DNA of 64,000 nt from Halichondria panicea (Eukaryota > Porifera > Demospongiae > Suberitida > Halichondriidae), in contig NC_087392.1 in NCBI RefSeq assembly GCF_963675165.1, forward strand, positions 1,875,001 through 1,939,000, read 5' to 3'. The first letter of the stretch is position 1. Each line of letters opens with the position of its first letter. Below are positions 57,467 to 64,000 of the stretch, one piece after another. A model generated the notes under the pieces. It saw nothing but the letters and a program-made list of their open reading frames with translations. It did no database searches and was not told the DNA's origin. A program made the translations under genes and the position numbers.

Positions 57467-60400
57467 TGGTCAGCTTAAAATAAATACGGTAAAGATCCTC
57501 TATTCTATTTCCTAAATATAAGCTCACAATAATACAAAGGTCATGTTTTTGCTGACTTGGCCAAAAAACAAACATAGTTAATTAACTAGTGTAGCTTACT
57601 TAGCAGTTAGACATGAGTGCTCCTGTATTCATCAGACCCAAACCAAAGGTATGAAGCTTGACTGACTGTTTAATACAAGAGGTGGACTTGCTTTCTCTCT
57701 AGCCTCCAGCCCCATCACGACCCAAGCCACCTCCACCGGGATTAAAACCAGCACTACCAGTAAAACATACCTCTGTACTTACAAGTACCTTTTACCAGCC
57801 TGCATACATTATGTTGTTGCTCTGTATTGTGTGTAGACTTCAGAGAAGCCTAAGCCTGCTCGTCCTGGACCCCCTCCCTCCAATAGAGGTCCTTCACCTG
57901 CTGGTAAAGCACCTCCTCCCAAGCCACCCCCTGCCAAGACAACTGGCGGATCAAGGTACCTTACTCGCATCTGTATGGCAATAATCCTTGCATAACTGTT
58001 GCACTTGTTTTGAGGGTGTGTCTAACTATTGGTCTTCTTTTGTAGGTCATCCAACAAACCTCGCCCTGACAAGGTATGTGTGTGCTTTCTCTTGAACAAT
58101 TGTTCTTCGTGATTTCATTGTGTGTGTGTATAGGTACACTGTAGATTTTGTCTTTTTGTCTTTGCGTGTGATAATTAATGTGTGTGTGTGTGTGTGTATT
58201 CCCCTCAGGATCCATCCAGGCCCCCACCACTACCAACTAGACCAGTACCAGGACACCCCCTTTACAAATATGTGGTGAGCTAATAGTTATATGCATCCTC
58301 TGTAACTTTGTCCAGCACCATCGGTACTCATTCCCTCTTAATGTGTACAGTGCTCTGAGCCACATGGCCTGGCCACTACTCACTATGAAGCAACAGTTGA
58401 GGATGAGCTCTCTTATATGGTAAGTAACACTAATGACCTTTACCAAATCATGAACAACAACAATATGGTTGGTTGTCCAGTGGCTGCGTTTAGTAAGCTA
58501 CCCCCGGTATGTGATATTTTAGTGATATTTTAGAATTGATGCAACCCTCTTATGTACATGTACATGTATGTCCTACGCACACACTACAGGAGGGAGATGT
58601 GATAGAGTTTATAGATAAGGTGGACAGCAACTGGTACTATGCTCGCAACGCTGACCTTGACATGCACGAAGGGTTGGTGCTCATCAGAAACCTTAAGATT
58701 GTCAAGAAGCTGCCCGGCTCCAACACTGTGCAGGGATTTGAAGACGGGCCCTGTGCCATCGCAAAGTTCCCTTTCAACGCTCGTGAGTACTCTCCACTGT
58801 TCTTACTAGTTAGACATTATTGAATAGCCAGTTTTAACTAAGCAAAATTTCAGCCTTTTTTGGCTCTACTTTTACATGTACATGTATTTGGAATTACCAG
58901 CTACTTAATTATAGCTAGAGCTAAGCTCTCTTGTTTTTGCTATCCTTAGCTGTGATATGATTACGTGTCATATTTATGTACTTTCGTTGATTTCAGTATA
59001 CAATATACAGTATACAGTGTTTGTATGTATTGGATTAGTGTAAATGCTCAACACTGCCCCCACCACTTCGCCTTACAGAGAGTATGGATGAGCTGAGCTT
59101 TGAAGCAGGTGATCTGATCATGCTCAAAATGAGGGTGGGGAAGGACTGGCTGAGGGGAAAGCTGATCAATGGCGGAGATGGCATCTTCCCAGCCAACTTT
59201 GTAGAGGTTGTGGTGAGTTGACACTTGGTCTAGTGTATTGTTATGTACGTACATGTAGATGTAGGTGAAGTTAGTGAACGTACTGTACACTGTACACTTT
59301 TAATTTGCTAATAGTTAGTGTTCTCATAATACCTGTTGCTGTAGGAGGACCTCCCCTCTGATGCGATAGAAGAGCCAGCCCAACAGTCCACTGTCGCACA
59401 GAGCACCGTAGATACCAGGTAGGTACCTTTATGTCCCTGGAGATTAACTAACCTCTAGTCTTGAGCAACCCAAATTAATGTCTAGTTACAGTGTCGGTAC
59501 ATATTGTATTACTGTGTGCGTATCTCTCTCTAGTTGTTCGTATCCTCCTGCTATAAATGATTTATTTGCTCCTCCTGCTCCCCTAGGGAGCCACATTGTG
59601 TGGCCTTGCACTTGTTCTCGGCCGAGGGTCCCAATGAGTTGTCGATCTCTCCCGGAGATGTGGTCTTGCTGGTGGGCCGTGAGGGGGATTGGTTCAAGGG
59701 CCGTGTAGGAGGAAAGGAAGGAATCTTTCCTTCCAGTTTTGTAGAGGTGAAAGTGGACCTGCCTCCTCAACAGCAGCAGGCTAAAACCGAATGTGAGTTG
59801 ATTAATTTGTGTAAGCTGGAAGCCTAATGATAATTATGTTGCTTTATTTGTGTAGCTCCTGCTCCCTTTCCTGTGGTCACTGTTACAGCTACATTCGACT
59901 ATGATGGTCAAGAAGGAGACTTGTCATTCAAGGTAGGGCACCAGTAACTGTGTCACCATGTATTTGCAACTATGCTGAGCGTAAACTCGTTTCTAAGATG
60001 TCGAGCCCTGTTACGTTAATCTAGCTGAGCCTACTCTCAAAGAATAGCACTGAGGCTCATACTGCATACCTTTCCCTCCCATCAGGCTGGTGAGAAGATC
60101 ACCCTGCTGAGTAGAGTGAATGAAGAATGGGTGTTTGGGGAGCTGGCTGGTCAGAAAGGAATGCTGCCTGTCGATTTCATTGATTCCAACCCAGACTCAC
60201 TTCCCCCTCACAAGAAAGAAGAGAAGAAGCAACCGCAACCCCCTTCTCAGGTAAGGAGAATTGTAATATGAATAATACGTACTGGTAGCAATGTAGTCAG
60301 AAACTAGTTTTTGTCTTCCCCTCAGCCCCAGCAAGCCACTGGCAAGTGTGAGGCTCTGTTTGACTTTGATGGAGATGTGGGGAGCGGTGAGTTGGCCTTC

Positions 60401-62138
60401 AAGACAGGGGATGTCATCACTACCACAGAGTGGGTCAACCAGGAGTGGGTAAAGGGCACCACTGACGGACGGACAGGTATCTTTCCCATCAACTTTGTCA
60501 AGGTCACCAAGGAGCTTCCAAAGTCAACCAAATCTGGTGGTGAGTATAGTGCTTACAAAAAGTGCTTTTTGATAGTTCTATTGAATGTAGCCTTGACCCC
60601 ACACCCACCTTCTCTCATGTATTAACATTTATGGGGGGTGATCAGTGCCAAAACCTCCAGTTCTTTTTATTTAGTACATGCTGAAATTCTACATACAAAT
60701 GAGTTACAAATGGTTACAGTTACAAACATTCTACGTACAAATGAAAGTTCTAGTTACAAATGACGCTCTCTCATTTGCATGGTGTATGAGAAGTTTTGCA
60801 TACAACGGCACTCTGTCATGTTTACATTGACTTGAGCCACTCCTTTTTCTTTTTCACCCAAGGAAAAAGGTCTTTGGTGAAAAAGAGAAGGTTGGAATGC
60901 AATTAGAACAAACCACTACTATGTAATGCGTGGGTGATATACTTAGCTTCGATCCCAGACCGTCAGAGATGTCTTTTACTCGCGGCTAGCAACACTTTTG
61001 TACAGAAATAGTACATGCCTGGGCGGTGACACGTGGACCTTAACATTATTGTGGGAGCGTGACATTCTTCACGCATGCCCCTGAGACAACGTACATGTAC
61101 ATTAGCGGTGTATACATGTACATGTCAGACGAGGGAGGAGACAATTAACATTAGGACATTAGGGCTTATAGACAGAACTTTTAATTACATCCTTTGAACA
61201 TATTATCGTTATAACTACGTGTTGTACATGCCCACTCATGTGGCAATCCTTTTTGGTCACGTAAGTGGGCGCGTCCAATAACGAGGTAAAAAGAATCTCA
61301 ATTGCACATGTCCTCTCTCTCCCTTGGGTCTTTTCTAAAGGGGAGTGGTTTACAATCTAGCAAATTTACCATGAAAATGAGAGAGAGCGTGTCGTTTGTA
61401 TAGAATTTCTCATATACGTAGAAACTCTATAATTATAAATATTTTCTCATTTGCATATAAAACTCATTATGTAGAAATTCACCATGCAAATGATTTTAGA
61501 ACGTTTTGGCACTGATCCACCCCCCATAGAAATGAGTGGCTAGTTTTGATAGCTGATTTCATTAGTACACACGCAGTCATAGTCATGAAACAAAATTATG
61601 TGATTAGGCAAGGGTATGCACCATACCTGGAACTATAGCTACATGTGTACATGTATTTTAGATTCCAAGTAAGTGGAGGATGTTCAATCTGCAATGTACA
61701 GCACACAGTTTGTGTTATGAATGTCACGTACATGAACTTGAGTAATGTAAGAGCTTTTCTTTGCAGATAAGACACAGTCTTCCTCGCTGACCAATAAGAC
61801 AGTAGTGACTGAGGACCTCATGCCAAAGGGTGTGGCTCTGTACGACTATGAGGCAGGGAACAGCAATGAACTGAGCTTCAAGGTCAGTTTGACAGCAATG
61901 TGTGGGGGGTGTGTTATAAAAATATCGGTCACCCAAGGGGTTCTCCCATGCATAGTATAGTATTCCATAGTATATAAACTCATGCTTCAGCTGTGTATTG
62001 TTTGCCCTGCAGGAGGGAGACACTTTGTATATTTTCTCTCGTGTCAGCAATGAGTGGTATGAGGGAGAGAACACTGCCTCTGGAACATTTGGACAATTCC
62101 CCACTAACTATGTCAATGTCACTGTGCCTCTGCCTTGA
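52021..62138 (+). CDS. Giant proline-rich adaptor with six SH3 domains (SH3D19-like)
   Basis: 23 exons: 52021-52129, 52198-52367, 52691-52997, 53062-53161, 53257-53677, 53783-53851, 53917-57172, 57260-57402, 57607-57648, 57703-57759, 57838-57955, 58045-58073, 58209-58274, 58351-58419, 58590-58782, 59079-59212, 59345-59418, 59587-59792, 59856-59932, 60086-60250, 60326-60539, 61767-61882, 62013-62138; 2086 aa. Residues 1-1630 are disordered, with dozens of PxxP ligands (RPPPP, KRPPPPK, SRPPPP). Exon 7 alone is 3256 bp. Six SH3 domains then follow, each with ALYDY/ELSF-type and GxFPxxFV blocks: LSYMEGDVIEF; ELSFEAGDLI...GIFPANFVEV; ELSISPGDVV...GIFPSSFVEV; DLSFKAGEKI...GMLPVDFID; ELAFKTGDVI...GIFPINFVKV; ELSFKEGDTL...GQFPTNYVNV. 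Architecture matches SH3D19 (endocytosis, cytoskeleton, ADAM binding), which has five SH3 domains in human. Confidence 0.88.
54340..55500 (+). repeat. Degenerate coding repeats of about 65-75 residues in the adaptor
   Basis: About five copies of a module containing SPEKPASRPSRPPTIKKPPR, PKSVIMSEDKGDTN, SQEDIQPPSKTPLP and IVQKEEA in this order. Copies are alike at DNA level (for example CCAGCTAGCAGACCATCAAG), so the region has expanded by duplication. Each adds one R-x-P-S-R-P-P SH3 ligand. Confidence 0.85.
55880..56071 (+). repeat. Near-perfect 96-bp tandem duplication, in frame
   Basis: Units 55880-55975 and 55976-56071 differ at only a few bases and encode KSPSISRPPPPRGRIGSTIK plus the following 12 residues twice. 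A third, diverged unit continues at 56072. Confidence 0.95.
57411..57463. repeat. (CA)n microsatellite
   Basis: About 25 CA dinucleotides directly after the donor of adaptor exon 8. Confidence 0.95.
60630..61530. mobile_element. Fold-back DNA element in adaptor intron 21
   Basis: Ends TTATGGGGGGTGATCAGTGC and GCACTGATCCACCCCCCATA are inverted repeats. Further inside, GACGCTCTCTCATTTGCATG pairs imperfectly with ATGAGAGAGAGCGTGTCGTT. The element is 900 bp, makes the largest intron of the gene, and has no transposase frame. Confidence 0.8.
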
Positions 62139-62303
62139 TGGACAGTTTCATACATGTAGCTAGGGCTGTTATATAGTTTAGCTGTGTAGTGGTTTTTATT
62201 TAATTTTGTGTTGACTGTTTTTGTGTGTGTTTATAAATGAAAATTTGATTATTTTGTGATGCAAGAATGTATAGATAATCTGACTATAATAGTATGGATG
62301 TTT

Positions 62304-64000
62304 CTAAGTCTTTAGTTGAAACAGTTTCTGACTGTATTCGTATGTGATAAACAGAGCTCCATTTGCTGGGAAGGACCGAATGAGCGTGGGTGCCAGTCCT
62401 TTGTACAGTGCTAACACACCTGCATGCATGGGAAGAGGGAGCCTATTAGTGTTAGTACAGTGCTATATGCTTACCTTCAGTCCTAACAATGGTTGTTAGT
62501 GTCTTCCAAAATGAGTTGGTGTACTCCCCTCTCACCTGTAAAGGCATGTCAGTATTTGGTATCATTAATAGCAGGAGTGCATGCACTCCTGTTAATAGTA
62601 ATAATTATGGTTTTGAGTGCAATATGGGATTATAACAGCACGAGTAACAAGCAATGGCAAGGCTTCTAATTTCACGAGGCGTAACGAAGTACTAGTGCTA
62701 TATATTAACCTTGCATGCCAGTGCTTGTTTTGAATGCTACTCGTTAATCCGGTCACCCTTGGGACAGTGCAGCTTGGCCAGAATAGCGAGTTGGCTGTAT
62801 TTCAAGAAAATAGCCACGGCTTAAAAACGACCTTATCTCGAATCTAATGACTAATTTTGCGGTCCTTGTCTCGAGGATAATGAAGGATAATGAATCATTC
62901 TGCTCTCTATTTAAGCGTAATCCAATTTTATCTCCCAAACTACACCCAAAACGTCATATCCGGCCGTAATAAACATATAAAATTACATTGAAAACCTAGT
63001 TTGTGGCAGCCAGCACTGGCCAGCATATGGAATAGTGAGTGGCCGTACTTTAGGGTGAGTTTTGTACAGTAAACATCTAGCTAGCAATCCGTGCCAAACC
63101 AAATGGCCGGTATATCGAGGTGGCCGTACTTCAGAGAGCCGGAATAGCAAGAGTCTAATCCCTTATTGCATGAGTAACCAATATTGATTTTCTAATCGTT
63201 TATGATGCAGTTCTCTGCAGTTTAAATAAAACGTTCGGACGCAGCCGTTATTTGAAAACAAACCCCCGTGCAATTATTCCCTTGACAACATGCAATTACT
63301 GATACGGGATTAATTGCTGTACAAACTCTAGTCACATCATACAATAGCTAAGCAACTGGTGTGTGTGAGATTACCTGTATTCGTGCCTTGACTGTATCGT
63401 TAGGAAACACTGAGGTCCAGTAACCACACCCAGCTACCCCCCCTGCCAGCACCAGCCGTGGTACACCTGTGCATTCACAACGGTTGCTTTATTTCAATAC
63501 TCTGTATTGAGATTGTGTTTCCTTACTTAGTGGGTCATTGGGATCGTGTCCTTCAGGAGTTAACATTTTTCTGCTCAAATTGTACCCTCCAAAGAAAAAA
63601 AAGTAGCCAGGAATATCTCTTGCCCACACACTGCTCAGCCCTCGGAATATACCAGTCACTCCATCATCACGAACAATCTGTTTCAATGTAGTCCATGAGT
63701 TGTTCCTGTAATGGCACATAAAGTCAATTGTGCATGCTCTTGAACATATTTACCTATGTTTTGCTCGAATCTCATCAACAGAGATGTCTGGATATTTTGT
63801 TTGAAGGGTTTGCATGTGAGCTTGCATCTTGCACTTGATACGATCTGGGGGAGCGAATACCACTCCGGAGAACACACTTGCTAAGCTTCCTGCACTGGCC
63901 TTCTGTGTGATACTCAATTCCTCGTTTCCTCCTATCCACTGCACCAAACTCAGACACTTGTTGTAGCACATAAACAGGACGGCATTCTCTGCAATATTGG
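62304..64000 (-). CDS. Mitochondrial carrier, ornithine-transporter-like (partial)
   Basis: Exons from the window edge: 64000-63754, 63705-63527, 63466-63375, 62535-62475, 62419-62304; the N-terminal exon(s) lie beyond 64000. SLC25 carrier of the inner mitochondrial membrane, closest to SLC25A15/ORNT1: [29 protein letters not shown] (second PxD/ExxK signature, with PPDRIKCK), [11 protein letters not shown]-like [17 protein letters not shown], third signature [12 protein letters not shown], and [16 protein letters not shown] near the end. Ornithine/citrulline exchange is inferred from these blocks. The 840-bp fourth intron holds diverged repeats with GGCCGTACTT motifs (62750-63150). It is tail-to-tail with the SH3 adaptor, 165 bp apart. 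Confidence 0.88.

Noticed and set aside
1-64000. CRISPR arrays, operons, ribosome binding sites, bacterial insertion sequences
   Set aside because: Intron-rich eukaryotic DNA; the tandem repeats present are microsatellites, minisatellites and segmental duplications without spacer structure.

Overview
The window is nuclear DNA of an animal, most likely a sponge (demosponge) or another early-branching marine metazoan. Reasons seen in the sequence: nearly every gene is split into many short exons with GT-AG (rarely GC-AG) introns, mostly 60-300 bp long. The genes are metazoan orthologues (KDM1A, THOC2, SLX4, ST13, SH3D19-like, MRPS15, SLC25A15-like). They are packed head-to-head with 100-250 bp shared promoters. 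Introns carry many short inverted-repeat (MITE-like) elements. The sponge assignment is an inference from gene style and from lineage-restricted secreted and receptor-like proteins; nothing in the sequence names the species. Exon models were built by hand. For every complete multi-exon model the exon lengths add up to an open frame.

Layout. 0-1.5 kb: GT-rich minisatellite and no recognised gene. 1.5-4.0 kb (+): a SAM domain fused to an AT74-like histidine phosphatase. 4.15-5.46 kb (-): mitochondrial ribosomal protein S15, head-to-head with 5.57-8.02 kb (+) inorganic pyrophosphatase. 8.3-11.4 kb (-): ankyrin-repeat protein starting MGNSS, head-to-head with 11.64-15.74 kb (+) histone demethylase KDM1A/LSD1. 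16.16-27.64 kb (-): THO complex subunit 2, 34 exons.

27.9-41.3 kb: a tandem segmental duplication. It holds three paralogues (A, B, C) of an unrecognised family of small secreted six-cysteine proteins with a hydrophobic C-terminal tail. They are separated by chimeric blocks in which the 3' part of a MAPEG-type membrane gene is joined to the 5' part of THOC2. The intact MAPEG gene (C-terminus KDEL) lies at 40.67-41.27 kb. The order is explained by an ancestral THOC2-A-MAPEG block that was duplicated twice in tandem. This is the most interesting part of the window.

41.46-41.68 kb (+): tiny single-span membrane protein. 41.8-45.9 kb (+): SLX4 nuclease scaffold. 46.1-46.9 kb (-): a single-exon gene of a possible beta-pore-forming type, with one apparent frameshift. 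47.8-49.9 kb (-): Hsc70-interacting protein ST13. 50.0-51.4 kb (-): a type I membrane receptor-like protein with cytoplasmic YxxP motifs. 52.0-62.1 kb (+): a 2086-residue proline-rich adaptor with six C-terminal SH3 domains (SH3D19-like). 62.3-64.0 kb (-): an ornithine-transporter-like mitochondrial carrier, cut by the window end.

The genes do not form one pathway. Most are housekeeping genes (translation, phosphate metabolism, mRNA export, chromatin, DNA repair, chaperone). They are paired mainly through shared bidirectional promoters. The duplicated block copies such a promoter (THOC2/family gene) and may have kept the paralogues transcribed.
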